Positions 45,532 to 53,696 of a stretch of 64,000 nucleotides of DNA are shown here, piece by piece. Within the stretch, counting starts at the first letter, position 1. Each line of letters begins with the position of its first letter. The stretch lies in assembly GCA_934589705.1 (NCBI GenBank), contig CAKTOH010000006.1, forward strand, positions 1 to 64,000, written 5' to 3'. The stretch is from an uncultured Oscillospiraceae bacterium (GTDB lineage: Bacteria; Bacillota; Clostridia; Oscillospirales; Oscillospiraceae). The notes beneath the pieces are model-generated. The model did no database searches. It had not been told where the DNA came from and saw only the letters and a program-made list of their open reading frames with translations. Both the position numbers and the translations under genes were made by a program.

Positions 45532-45866
45532 ACAATACGATGGAATACAAGGGCTATCTTGGCAGCGTGGAATTTTCGGAGGAGGACGCTCTGTTCTACG
45601 GCAAAGTTCTGGGCATCCGGGCGCTGATTTCCTACGAGGGAAGCAACGCGCGGGAACTGGTTGCGGATTTCCATGGCGCGGTGGATGATTATCTGGAGCT
45701 GTGCGCCCAGCAGGGCAAGGAGCCGGAGCGAGCCTATAAGGGCAGCTTCAATGTTCGTATTTCTCCGGAGCTGCACAAGCAGGCGGTGGCTGCTGCTATG
45801 GCTCACAATATGACCCTGAACAGCTTTGTGGAAAGCTCTATCGCCCAGGCTCTTCACGGGGCATAA
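45528..45866 (+). CDS. hicB: HicB-family antitoxin
   Basis: 112 residues; GTG 45528 follows AGGAGG by 8 bases and overlaps the hicA stop (GTGA). N-terminal HicB partial RNase H-like domain (LGSVEFSEEDALFYGKV) and C-terminal ribbon-helix-helix motif (KGSFNVRISPELHKQAVAAA .. NSFVESSIAQAL). It is intact even though its partner toxin is disrupted. In intact systems HicB masks HicA and represses the operon. Confidence 0.92.
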   Translation: MNNTMEYKGYLGSVEFSEEDALFYGKVLGIRALISYEGSNARELVADFHGAVDDYLELCAQQGKEPERAYKGSFNVRISPELHKQAVAAAMAHNMTLNSFVESSIAQALHGA

Positions 45867-45878
45867 TAAAAAATAAAG

Positions 45879-45917
45879 CCGGGAGCAAGCGCGTTCAAGG
45901 CGTTTGCTCCCGGTTTT
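45879..45917. terminator. Bidirectional terminator between hicB and the exporter gene
   Basis: CCGGGAGCAA with TTGCTCCCGG enclosing GCGCGTTCAAGGCGT, then four T; on the other strand the stem runs into TTTATTTTTT. Confidence 0.8.
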
Positions 45918-45918
45918 G

Positions 45919-47151
45919 CTATGCGATATGGTGCCGCTGCTTCCAGTCGGAATGGAGCCGGAAGAGGGTGGAGCCCAGCAGAATACCCACGGCCATGATT
46001 CCGGCAATGGCGGCGGTGTGCATTCCCTCCCGGGCGAATTCGTCCATCTGTCCCAGCACGGCGTAGTTCATGGTGTAGTACACCCCCGCGCCGGGAAGCA
46101 GGGGGAAAATTGCCACGACCAGATAGGAAATGGCCGGGTACTTCCGGATTCTGGCCATGGTTTCCGAATAGACCGAGGAAAACAGAGCAGACCAGAAATA
46201 ACAGGCGATATCCCCGCAGCCCAGGCGGGCGACCATGCAGTAAACGAACCAGGACAGCACACCTCCCAGGGTGCTGATGGCTGTGCCCGGGCCGTGGATG
46301 TTGAAGAGAATGGAAAAACCAATGCAGCCGATGAGGGAGAACAGGCACTGGAGCCCCACGGGATAGGTGATATCGGGGACGGATACAGGCATCCCCCATA
46401 AAAAGCTCGAGACATTCCAGGCACCGGCGGTGCCCAGGGCAATGGCGGCAGCCAGCAGAAGCACCTGAACAATGCGGTTGACGCCGGAATTGGTGTCGCC
46501 GTAGAGAATGTCCCGCATGGCGTTGGTGAAGGTCAGTCCCGGCACCAGGATCATCAGGGCGCCGATGTTGGCGGCATTGGGGTTGGGGCAGAGCCCGGCG
46601 GCGTTCAGACCGTAGGCCAGCAGGGACATAAAGAAGGACGCGGCCAGGGTGTTGAAGAATGGGCCTGCCCGGCGGGCATCGAGAAAGCGCATCACAAGTC
46701 CCACCAGAATGCCGCAGACGCCGCCGCACAGCGCATCCACAAAGCTGCCGCCGAAGAACAGGGCAAAGCCTCCGCCGCCCAGAAAATCTCCCAGTCCCCG
46801 GATCAGGGGAGAATAGACGTTCATAGAAGCCAGGGTGTCTGCCAGCTGCCGCTGAGCCGTTCCGGGGTCGGGGCGGGTTTCACAGATGCGGCGGCTGAGG
46901 GCACTGAGCCGTTCCAGCCTGTCCAGGTCATTTCCGTGGTTGCCGATGCGGCGCATCCGGGTGATAGGCGTGCCGTCGGCCAGAAGCACGGTGACAGCCA
47001 GATAATTGGGGATGGCGAAAACCTCGGTGTTGAGGCCGTAGGCCGCCAGAATCCGGCTGATGCTTTCCTCCACCCGGAAGGTTTCCGCTCCGCTCATGGA
47101 CAGCTCATAGCCCAGATCACAGGCAAGATCAATCAGTGTAATTTCTTCCAT
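45919..47151 (-). CDS. ThrE-like threonine/serine exporter, one-piece form
   Basis: 410 residues from ATG 47151 (GAGAGGGTT upstream; the frame above it has no support). A soluble N-terminal domain (SMSGAETFRVEESISRI at about 19-35, a DUF1212 mark) is followed by about ten hydrophobic helices. The N-terminal half matches ThrE (DUF1212) and the C-terminal half the DUF3815 family, usually two separate genes in Firmicutes. Inferred to export threonine or serine; substrate not shown. Confidence 0.85.
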   Translation of the reverse strand: MEEITLIDLACDLGYELSMSGAETFRVEESISRILAAYGLNTEVFAIPNYLAVTVLLADGTPITRMRRIGNHGNDLDRLERLSALSRRICETRPDPGTAQRQLADTLASMNVYSPLIRGLGDFLGGGGFALFFGGSFVDALCGGVCGILVGLVMRFLDARRAGPFFNTLAASFFMSLLAYGLNAAGLCPNPNAANIGALMILVPGLTFTNAMRDILYGDTNSGVNRIVQVLLLAAAIALGTAGAWNVSSFLWGMPVSVPDITYPVGLQCLFSLIGCIGFSILFNIHGPGTAISTLGGVLSWFVYCMVARLGCGDIACYFWSALFSSVYSETMARIRKYPAISYLVVAIFPLLPGAGVYYTMNYAVLGQMDEFAREGMHTAAIAGIMAVGILLGSTLFRLHSDWKQRHHIA

Positions 47152-47232
47152 GGGAACCCTCTCAACAAAAAAGTTGGAAACAGTATACCATATTCCGGAA
47201 AAAATGCAAGAATAAACACAGAAGAAAAGCAA

Positions 47233-47271
47233 TGTCATTGCGAACCAGTGACCGATGTCACTGGTGTGGCC
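47233..47271. repeat. Module A repeat copy
   Basis: TGTCATTGCGAACCAGTGAC, CGATGTCACTGGTGTGGCCC; ends in GGCCC instead of GGCAATCC. Confidence 0.75.
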
Positions 47272-47308
47272 CCTTCCAGGGATTCCCTCTGGTCACAATC
47301 CGTTCCCT

Positions 47309-47425
47309 TGCCTTCCCTTGGGGTGGTGCTCCGCGCAGCGAATTCAAATCCAACAATTGCCAGTGGCAATTGCTCTATAATGCAGAGGTGTCTCGCGCGT
47401 CCCCCGCAAGCGCGAGACGGATGAG
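47309..47425. repeat. Module D split by module C
   Basis: CCTTCCCTTGG, then module C (47323-47386: GTGGTGCTCCGCGCAGCGAA .. AATTGCCAGTGGCAATTG), then a hairpin TCTCGCGCG/CGCGAGA and GGATGAGGGCAAAA. Confidence 0.8.
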
Positions 47426-47439
47426 GGCAAAAAGCTCGG

Positions 47440-47680
47440 TGTGAAAACCTGTGCGTATATTCCCATACTTCAATAAATGTTTCGGCTCTGGTTCCTCCGG
47501 AGGCAATTTTCTTGTCCCGGCAAGAAAATTGATAAGAAGCCGGCTCAAGGGGCGCTGCCGAAAAGCCGCCCCCTTGAGAATCCCCCGGCCGCACCGCCGG
47601 AAGCGCTTCAAAAACCTTCGGATTGCATCGGCAGTGTTACCGGAAGTGTGCAGATAGACGGATAGCTTTCCATCAGACAG
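47440..47680. repeat. Structured non-coding segment (module F)
   Basis: No credible gene. It holds several hairpins: CAATTTTCTTG / CAAGAAAATTG (about 47505-47530), CTCAAGGGG.. / ..CCCCCTTGAG (about 47545-47580) and CCGGCCGCACCGCCGG. Open frames exist on both strands but have no ribosome site. It looks like a remnant of another repeat family, seen once here. Confidence 0.5.
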
Positions 47681-47735
47681 AAAGGGCTTGTCTCGTTAGG
47701 TGCCCCTATGGGTCAAAATAGCCAAAATATACAAA

Positions 47736-47871
47736 GTCATTGCGAACCAGTGACCGATGTCACTGGTGTGGCAATCCCCCGGATAGGCGTAAAAATCCAA
47801 GATTTCCTAACGTAGATGTTTGAAAATCGGGGGGATTGCCACACCAGCGTGCGCGCTGGTTCGCAATGACA
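47736..47871. repeat. Pair of module A copies facing each other
   Basis: A forward copy (47736-47776) and an inverted copy (47833-47871) 56 bases apart. Together they form a 136-base unit with GTCATTGCGAACCAG at both outer ends, reminiscent of a miniature inverted-repeat transposable element. Confidence 0.75.
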
Positions 47872-47886
47872 GCGTATATGGAGAGG

Positions 47887-48744
47887 TTATCTCCGGTAGA
47901 GAATACCGACGATATCCGACCCGGTATTGATGCCGATGATGCAGCCAACCTCATATTCCGCCATGGGAGGCTGATCCATGACCTGGGCGCAGGCGGCTTT
48001 CAGCTGCTCGAAGGTCTCCTGATTCTTGCCGTGAACCAGACAGTAGCTGGTGCCCGGACGGCGCTCTTTCATGCAGATGTCCACAAGGGCGGTGATAGCC
48101 TTGTGCTCGCCTCTGACCTTGGAGAGGATTTTGGCCTCGCCGTCCTCAAAGGTGATGAGCGGCTTCAGGCCGATGGCATCTCCCACAAAGGCGGCGGCAG
48201 GGGAGATCCGGCCGGACTTTTTGACGCATTTCAGATTCATGGGGACAAACACAGGCCGGGTGTACGCCACCCAGTCTTCAATGTGGGCGATGATTTCCGC
48301 CGGGGCAGCGCCGCTGCGAGCCATCCGGGCCGCCTCCACCACAGCCATGCCGTAGCCCATGCTGTAGGTTCTGGAATCGATAATATGGATGTTCAGCTTG
48401 GCTTCCGGATGCTCCTCCCGGAACATATCCCGGGTCATGACGGCGGCCTGATAGGTGCCGGAGCCCTTGCCGTTCAGACTGACGTGGATAAGATCCGTGT
48501 AGCCCTCCTCGGCAACCTGCCGGTACAGCTCCAGATACTCCGAGGCTTGAACCTGAGAGGATACGGGAAGCACCTCGGCCTCGTCCAGAATCTTGTAGAA
48601 TTCCTGAGGGGTGATGTCCACGCCGTCCCGGTATTCCTTGCCGTCAGCCAGAATGGTCAGTGGCAGGACGCTGATGTTCAGCTCTTCCCGAAAGGAAGCG
48701 GGGATATCCGAGGTGGAATCCGTTGAAATCTTGATGTTATACAT
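47887..48744 (-). CDS. DegV family fatty-acid-binding protein
   Basis: 285 residues from ATG 48744 (GGAAAGGAAA ahead). Opens MYNIKISTDSTSDIP, the DegV signature where the D-S-T-x-D motif binds the fatty-acid carboxylate; later SLNGKGSGTYQAA and IDSRTYSMGYGMA are also conserved. Firmicute DegV/FakB proteins deliver fatty acids to the kinase FakA; no fakA is visible nearby. Possible role in phospholipid acyl supply. Confidence 0.92.
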   Translation of the reverse strand: MYNIKISTDSTSDIPASFREELNISVLPLTILADGKEYRDGVDITPQEFYKILDEAEVLPVSSQVQASEYLELYRQVAEEGYTDLIHVSLNGKGSGTYQAAVMTRDMFREEHPEAKLNIHIIDSRTYSMGYGMAVVEAARMARSGAAPAEIIAHIEDWVAYTRPVFVPMNLKCVKKSGRISPAAAFVGDAIGLKPLITFEDGEAKILSKVRGEHKAITALVDICMKERRPGTSYCLVHGKNQETFEQLKAACAQVMDQPPMAEYEVGCIIGINTGSDIVGILYRR

Positions 48745-48768
48745 GGCTTTTTTCCTTTCCAAATGGCA

Positions 48769-49167
48769 TCAGTGGGCGGCGCACTGGCAGCCGCACTCAC
48801 ACAGATGTGAAACGCTGGGCTCGTCGCCCATCATAAAGCAGTTCGGCTCCTGATCTTTGCTCCGGAGGTACGCCGTGCCCCAATCCCGGATGGCAACCAG
48901 TACCGGCATCAGGCTTCTGCCGGTTTCCGTCAGGGAATACTCCACCTTCGGCGGGATTACCGGGTACACCTGCCGGTGCACCAGCTGCTGACTTTCCAGC
49001 TCCCGCAGCTGCTGGGTGAGCATTTTCGGGGTGGCACCGGAGATTCGGCTGCGCAGCTCGGAAAAGCGCAGCTTGCCGGAGGACAGATGCCAGAGAATCA
49101 GAGCCTTGTATTTTCCGCCGATGAGCTCCAGGGTGGTCTCCACCGGACAGATGGTCTTTTCTTCCAT
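48769..49167 (-). CDS. HxlR-family transcriptional regulator with a cysteine tail
   Basis: 132 residues from ATG 49167 (AAGAGGTGA ahead; the open extension above has no ribosome site). Winged helix of the HxlR type: ICPVETTLELIGGKYKALIL with an N-terminal Cys7, LRFSELRSRISGATPKMLTQ, and YSLTETGRSL. The C-terminus ends HLCECGCQCAAH: Cys123, 125, 127, 129 and His121/His132, a likely metal-binding cluster not typical of the family. It diverges from copA, so a copper-responsive role is a fair inference. Confidence 0.92.
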   Translation of the reverse strand: MEEKTICPVETTLELIGGKYKALILWHLSSGKLRFSELRSRISGATPKMLTQQLRELESQQLVHRQVYPVIPPKVEYSLTETGRSLMPVLVAIRDWGTAYLRSKDQEPNCFMMGDEPSVSHLCECGCQCAAH

Positions 49168-49186
49168 GAAAGCCTGGTCACCTCTT

Positions 49187-49215
49187 ACAGTATCTTTTTG
49201 GATAGTAATGCACAA
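49187..49215 (-). promoter_or_regulatory. Putative promoter of the HxlR gene
   Basis: On the minus strand TTGTGC (49215-49210), 17 bases, TACTGT (49192-49187). The -35 lies inside the first dyad (49208-49225). Confidence 0.5.
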
Positions 49216-49263
49216 ATTAGTGCATACTTGCGGTTTTGAAAACGCATGATAGAATAGTATCAT
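49208..49263. promoter_or_regulatory. Stacked dyads between the HxlR gene and copA
   Basis: Three adjacent inverted repeats: ATGCAC-N6-GTGCAT (49208-49225), GCGGTTTTGAAAACGC (49230-49245) and ATGATA-N6-TATCAT (49246-49263). The outer two have the same arm length and spacer, as two operator sites of one dimeric regulator would. Confidence 0.6.
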
Positions 49264-49333
49264 AACCGGGAAAAACAATTGTTAACAAATCGTGAACACT
49301 CTGGCTTCCGCGGAGCCGAAATTCACATTGCGG

Positions 49334-49362
49334 TTGATTTTCCTGCCGAAATCGGCGATAAT
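49334..49362 (+). promoter_or_regulatory. Putative promoter of copA
   Basis: TTGATT at 49334-49339, a 17-base spacer, GATAAT at 49357-49362, just ahead of AAGGAGG and the start codon. Confidence 0.55.
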
Positions 49363-49382
49363 AGCACAAGGAGGAATTCCCA

Positions 49383-51848
49383 ATGAAGCTTACATTTACG
49401 GTGACGGGCATGACCTGCGCGGCCTGCTCGTCCCGGGTAGAAAAAGTGACCCGGGCGGTGCCCGGAGTGACCCAGGCGGATGTGAATCTGCTGGCGGGAA
49501 CCATGCAGGCGGAGGTGACGGACGCTTCCGTGGTTGCTGCCGTTGAGGCCGCAGTAGAAAAGGCCGGCTATCACGCCTTCCTGCCCGAGGAAAAAAAGAA
49601 CGCCCCTAAGGCCGAAGAAGATCCCATGAAGGAAATGAAGACCCGGATCATCGGCTCCGCCGCGTGTCTTGTGGTGCTCATGTACTTTACCATGGGTCAT
49701 ATGGCAGGCCTGCCGGTTCCCGGCTGGTATCACGGTGCGGAAAACGGTGTGGTGGCGGGACTTTTGCAGCTGTTTCTGACGCTCCCTGTGGTCTACCTGA
49801 ACCGGGTCTATTATTTCCGGGGTCTGAAAGCCCTGTATCACCGTTCTCCCAATATGGATTCTCTGATTGCGGTGGGCTCTCTGGCGGCACTGATTTACGG
49901 CATTGCGGCGCTCTTCCGCATGGCCTACGGCCTGGGGCATGGGGACATGGAGCTGGTAAAGCATTACCTGCACAACCTGTATTTTGAGTCTGCCGCCATG
50001 ATCCTGACCCTTATCACCCTGGGCAAATTCCTGGAGGCCAGAGCCAAGGGCAAAACCGGCGACGCCATCCGCTCCCTGATGGATTTAAGCCCCAAAACCG
50101 CCACCGTCCGCCGGGACGGGGCAGAGCTCACCGTTCCCGTGGAGCAGGTGCAGGTGGGTGACACGGTGATTGTCCGCTCCGGCGGTGCCATCGCCGTAGA
50201 CGGCACGGTGCTCTCCGGCCGGGCCAGCGTTGACCAGAGTGCCCTTACCGGCGAAAGCGTTCCCGTGGAGAAGGAGCCTGGGGACAGGGTCTGCGCCGCC
50301 ACCATCAATACCCAGGGCTACCTGGAATTCCGGGCGGACAAGGTGGGAAAGGACACCACCCTGGCGCAGATCATCCACATGGTGGAGCAGGCCGGCGGCT
50401 CCAAGGCTCCTATTGCCCGGCTGGCGGATAAAATCGCCGGGGTCTTTGTCCCCGTGGTCATGGCCATTGCGGCGGTGACCTTCTGCGTGTGGATGGTTCT
50501 GGGCTATGGCCTGGAATTCAGCCTGAACTGTGCGGTATCCGTGCTGGTCATCTCCTGTCCCTGCGCCTTGGGACTGGCAACGCCCGTTGCCATCATGGTG
50601 GGCACAGGCCGGGGCGCTCAGCTGGGCGTGCTGTTCAAGAACGCCCAGGCTCTGGAAAACCTGCACCGGGTGGATACGGTGGTGCTGGATAAGACCGGCA
50701 CTCTGACCACCGGCAAGCCTGAGGTCACGGACATTCTGCCCGGCGCCCTGCGAGAAAGGGAACTGCTCCGGCTGGCCGCCGGACTGGAGGCTCCCTCCGA
50801 GCATCCCTTCGCAAAAGCAATTCTTGAGAAGTACGGCACCGCACCCCTGCCGGAAACTACAGATTTTGAGACCATTCCCGGCCGGGGCGTGGCCGCAACC
50901 ATCGACGGCGTGCGCTGCTTCGGCGGCAACGCCCAGCTGATGCGAGAGCAGGGGATTGCCGTTCCCGAACTTCCGGAGCTGGCAAGCCAGGGCAAGACCC
51001 CCCTGTACTTTGGCAGCGCGCAGAAGGGCTATCTGGGCGCCATTGCCGCGGCGGATGTGCTGAAAGCGGATTCCGCCGAAGCCGTCCATGCCCTCCAAAG
51101 CCAGGGACTTCAGGTGGTCATGCTCACCGGAGACAATGCCCTGACCGCGCAGGTTATTGCCGGAAAGGCGGGGATTTCTCGGATTATCGCCGATGTGCTT
51201 CCCGGGGACAAGGCCGGTGCGGTCCAGAGCCTCCAGAAGGAGGGGCACAACGTGCTGATGGTAGGCGACGGCATCAACGATGCCCCCGCCCTCATGTCTG
51301 CGGACGTGGGCATGGCGGTGGGCGCGGGTACGGACATTGCCATCGACGCGGCGGACGTGGTGCTCATGGGAGGAGACCTGACGGCGGTGAGCAGTGCCAT
51401 TGCTTTGAGTCGGGCTACCATCCGCAATATCCGCCAGAATCTGTTCTGGGCATTTTTCTACAATACCCTGGGCATTCCCGTGGCGGCGGGCGTGCTGTAT
51501 CTGCCCTTCGGCATACAGCTGAGCCCCATGCTGGGAGCCGCCGCCATGAGCTTCAGCAGCGTTTTTGTTGTGACAAACGCCCTGCGTCTGCGTTATTTCC
51601 AGAAAACCAAGTCGGAAAAACCGGCTGTCAAATCTAAGGAGGAAACAAAAATGAAAACCGTAATTTCTGTCAATGGTATGATGTGCACCCACTGCCAGGC
51701 TCGTGTGGAGAGCGTCTGCAAGGCCGTTCCCGGGGTGGAGAACGCCGTGGTCGATCTGAAAGCCAAGAACGTCACCGTCACCGGCAACCCTGACATCGCC
51801 GCCGTGAAGAAGGCCATCGTGGACGCTGGCTACGAAGTGGTGGGCTGA
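49383..51848 (+). CDS. copA: Copper-translocating P-type ATPase with a C-terminal CopZ-like domain
   Basis: Exports Cu+ across the membrane at the cost of ATP. 821 residues. N-terminal HMA domain with GMTCAAC (Cys12/Cys15), then the P1B core: TGES, CPC (392-394), DKTGTLT with the phosphorylated Asp436, [19 protein letters not shown] linker of about 15 charged residues leads to a second HMA domain from Met757 with GMMCTHC (Cys768/Cys771). That ATG (51651) has its own perfect ribosome site inside the gene. Start follows AAGGAGG. Confidence 0.95.
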   Translation: MKLTFTVTGMTCAACSSRVEKVTRAVPGVTQADVNLLAGTMQAEVTDASVVAAVEAAVEKAGYHAFLPEEKKNAPKAEEDPMKEMKTRIIGSAACLVVLMYFTMGHMAGLPVPGWYHGAENGVVAGLLQLFLTLPVVYLNRVYYFRGLKALYHRSPNMDSLIAVGSLAALIYGIAALFRMAYGLGHGDMELVKHYLHNLYFESAAMILTLITLGKFLEARAKGKTGDAIRSLMDLSPKTATVRRDGAELTVPVEQVQVGDTVIVRSGGAIAVDGTVLSGRASVDQSALTGESVPVEKEPGDRVCAATINTQGYLEFRADKVGKDTTLAQIIHMVEQAGGSKAPIARLADKIAGVFVPVVMAIAAVTFCVWMVLGYGLEFSLNCAVSVLVISCPCALGLATPVAIMVGTGRGAQLGVLFKNAQALENLHRVDTVVLDKTGTLTTGKPEVTDILPGALRERELLRLAAGLEAPSEHPFAKAILEKYGTAPLPETTDFETIPGRGVAATIDGVRCFGGNAQLMREQGIAVPELPELASQGKTPLYFGSAQKGYLGAIAAADVLKADSAEAVHALQSQGLQVVMLTGDNALTAQVIAGKAGISRIIADVLPGDKAGAVQSLQKEGHNVLMVGDGINDAPALMSADVGMAVGAGTDIAIDAADVVLMGGDLTAVSSAIALSRATIRNIRQNLFWAFFYNTLGIPVAAGVLYLPFGIQLSPMLGAAAMSFSSVFVVTNALRLRYFQKTKSEKPAVKSKEETKMKTVISVNGMMCTHCQARVESVCKAVPGVENAVVDLKAKNVTVTGNPDIAAVKKAIVDAGYEVVG
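51635..51848 (+). other. Internal ribosome site and start giving a separate CopZ-like chaperone
   Basis: TAAGGAGG at 51635-51642, an 8-base spacer and ATG 51651 in the copA frame. Initiation here would give a 65-residue HMA protein ([20 protein letters not shown] ..) the size of CopZ, using the same stop as copA. The ribosome site is better than many real ones in the window. Either a real second start or the fossil of two genes that fused. Confidence 0.65.
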
Positions 51849-51851
51849 TTT

Positions 51852-52778
51852 ATGAGAGAGGATTTCTGGTACGACTCCAAGGGCGCGGGGAAAATCCACG
51901 GCTGCCGCTGGACGCCGGAGGAAAGCCCCAAGGCGGTGGTTCAGATCGTCCACGGCATTGCCGAGTTTATCGAGCGCTATGACGAATTCGCGGCCTACCT
52001 GAATGGCCTGGGCTTCCTGGTGGTGGCCGAGGATCACATGGGTCACGGCCAGTCCGTGGGCGAGAACGGCATCCAGGGCTACTTCCACGGCGGCTGGTTT
52101 ACCGCCGTGGAGGATACCATGACCCTGCTGCGGGAAACCCAGGCGGCCTATCCGGATATCCCCTATGTTCTCTTCGGCCACTCCATGGGCTCTTTCATGG
52201 CCAGAACCATTCTCTGCAAATACCCGGACAGCGGCATTTCCGCCGCCGTTATCTGCGGCACCGGCTGGCAGCCGGCGGCGCTGCTGCCGCCGGTGACCCG
52301 GTTCATTGAGGCGGTCTGCCGGAAAGACGGAGAGGATCAGCCCAGTGCTTTTTTGGAGAATCTGGTCTTTGGCAGCTACAACAGGCGGGTGGAGCATCCC
52401 CGGACGGCCTACGACTGGCTGAGCCGGGATGCCAAAATCGTGGATGCCTACATTGCCCATCCCATGTGCGGCTTTACCCCCACGGCGGGACTTCTCCGGG
52501 AGATGATGAAGGGTCTGGCCTACATCGAAAAGCCGGCTCACCTGGAGGCTATGAAAAAAGACCTTCCGGTATTTTTCGTGGCAGGGGGAGACGACCCGGT
52601 GGGCAGCTACGGCAAGGGTGTCAGGCGCACCGTCAGCCAGTTCAAAAAAGCGGGCATGACCGACGTTTCCTGCCGGATCTACCCCCTGTGCCGCCACGAA
52701 ATCCTGAATGAAATCAACCGTCAGGAGATTTTTGAGGATATCGGCGGCTGGATTTTGAAAAAAGTCGAAAAAGCTTAA
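51852..52778 (+). CDS. Alpha/beta hydrolase (monoglyceride-lipase-like)
   Basis: 308 residues of the Hydrolase_4 family. Oxyanion segment VHGIAEFIERYDEFA, GHGQS, nucleophile elbow FGHSMGSF (Ser about 117), acid region FVAGGDDPVG, catalytic His in CRHEILNE. Acts on a lysophospholipid or acylglycerol by family. It begins three bases after copA and is probably co-transcribed, though a functional link with copper is not evident. Confidence 0.9.
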   Translation: MREDFWYDSKGAGKIHGCRWTPEESPKAVVQIVHGIAEFIERYDEFAAYLNGLGFLVVAEDHMGHGQSVGENGIQGYFHGGWFTAVEDTMTLLRETQAAYPDIPYVLFGHSMGSFMARTILCKYPDSGISAAVICGTGWQPAALLPPVTRFIEAVCRKDGEDQPSAFLENLVFGSYNRRVEHPRTAYDWLSRDAKIVDAYIAHPMCGFTPTAGLLREMMKGLAYIEKPAHLEAMKKDLPVFFVAGGDDPVGSYGKGVRRTVSQFKKAGMTDVSCRIYPLCRHEILNEINRQEIFEDIGGWILKKVEKA

Positions 52779-52802
52779 ATCAGTCCGTTTTATTGGACTG
52801 AT
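52779..52802 (+). terminator. Hairpin after the hydrolase gene
   Basis: ATCAGTCC, GTTTTATT, GGACTGAT; there is no T-run, so termination is doubtful. Confidence 0.45.
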
Positions 52803-52852
52803 ACACTGATATACTATCGCCAGAAAGCAAAAGTAAAGTGAGGGCGATGGCT

Positions 52853-52981
52853 ATGTATCAGCTGCGTAACATTCAGGGACACATTCAGGTTTACGATTGG
52901 AAGGGCAATTTCCTGTTCTCCGCGGACAGCGAGCGGGAGGCCAGAGAGGAATTGAAGGACTATGCGGAATCTGCGGCTTGA
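52853..52981 (+). CDS. Small protein upstream of truA
   Basis: 42 residues: MYQLRNIQGHIQVYDWKGNF, then LFSADSEREAREELKDYAES and AA. ATG 52853 follows GAGGG by 8 bases; an ATG six bases earlier is too close. Residue pattern (short beta-like strands, then a charged helix) is that of a real protein and the last 20 bases overlap the truA start. I recall similar small proteins in related Firmicutes but cannot name a family. A TATACT (52810-52815) may drive it. Confidence 0.6.
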   Translation: MYQLRNIQGHIQVYDWKGNFLFSADSEREAREELKDYAESAA

Positions 52982-53696
52982 TATCTGCTATGACGGCACC
53001 CGTTACCGGGGCTGGCAGCGGCTTCCCGGCAGGGAGGACACCATCCAGGGAAAGCTGGAAACGGTGCTGTCCCGGATTCTGGGAGAGCCTATCGAAATTT
53101 CCGGCAGCGGCCGGACGGACGCAGGGGTTCACGCCAAGGGGCAGGTGGCAAGCTTTCACTGTGAAAGCCCCATGCCTCCGGCGGAGATACTGGCAAATCT
53201 GCGCCGGTATCTGCCGGAGGATATCGGCATATACTCCTGTCGGGAAGCTTCTGCCCGATTCCACGCCCGGCTGAACGCCCGGGAGAAAACCTACGTCTAT
53301 CGAATCTGGAACAGCGAAGCTCCCTGCGTTTTTGAACGCCGGTTCGTAACCGTGATGCCGGAACCGCTGGATGTGGAGGCTATGAATCGGGCGGGGGCGC
53401 TGCTTGTGGGCAGACACGATTTTTCCGCCTTCTGCGGCAATCCCAAAATGAAAAAATCCACGGTGCGGGAGCTCTATGCCCTTACCGTCACCCGGCAGGG
53501 GGAGGAAATCGTTCTTCGCTTCACCGGAAACGGCTTTCTCTACAACATGGTGCGGATTCTCACAGGCACCCTGGTGGAGGTGGGCAGGCAGCAGCGCAGC
53601 CCCGAATCCGTAACCGAGCTGTTCGGTGCCAAACGGGCGCAGGCGGGATTTCTGGCACCGGCACAGGGTCTGTGCCTGGAGGAGGTAGTGTATTGA
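52962..53696 (+). CDS. truA: tRNA pseudouridine(38-40) synthase
   Basis: Modifies uridines 38-40 of tRNA anticodon arms. 244 residues; LDICYDGTRYRGWQRLPG, the catalytic Asp in GSGRTDAGVHAKGQ (about residue 52), and RFTGNGFLYNMVRIL are the TruA marks. Overlaps the small ORF upstream by 20 bases and the next gene by four. Confidence 0.96.
   Translation: MRNLRLDICYDGTRYRGWQRLPGREDTIQGKLETVLSRILGEPIEISGSGRTDAGVHAKGQVASFHCESPMPPAEILANLRRYLPEDIGIYSCREASARFHARLNAREKTYVYRIWNSEAPCVFERRFVTVMPEPLDVEAMNRAGALLVGRHDFSAFCGNPKMKKSTVRELYALTVTRQGEEIVLRFTGNGFLYNMVRILTGTLVEVGRQQRSPESVTELFGAKRAQAGFLAPAQGLCLEEVVY

Noticed and set aside
47375..47611. A 78-residue minus-strand protein in the gap before the exporter gene
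   Set aside because: It covers hairpin-rich non-coding sequence and lacks a ribosome site; composition is repeat-like.
50085..52697. 870-residue minus-strand frame across copA and the hydrolase gene
   Set aside because: It spans two genes in the other direction and has no ribosome site or family resemblance.
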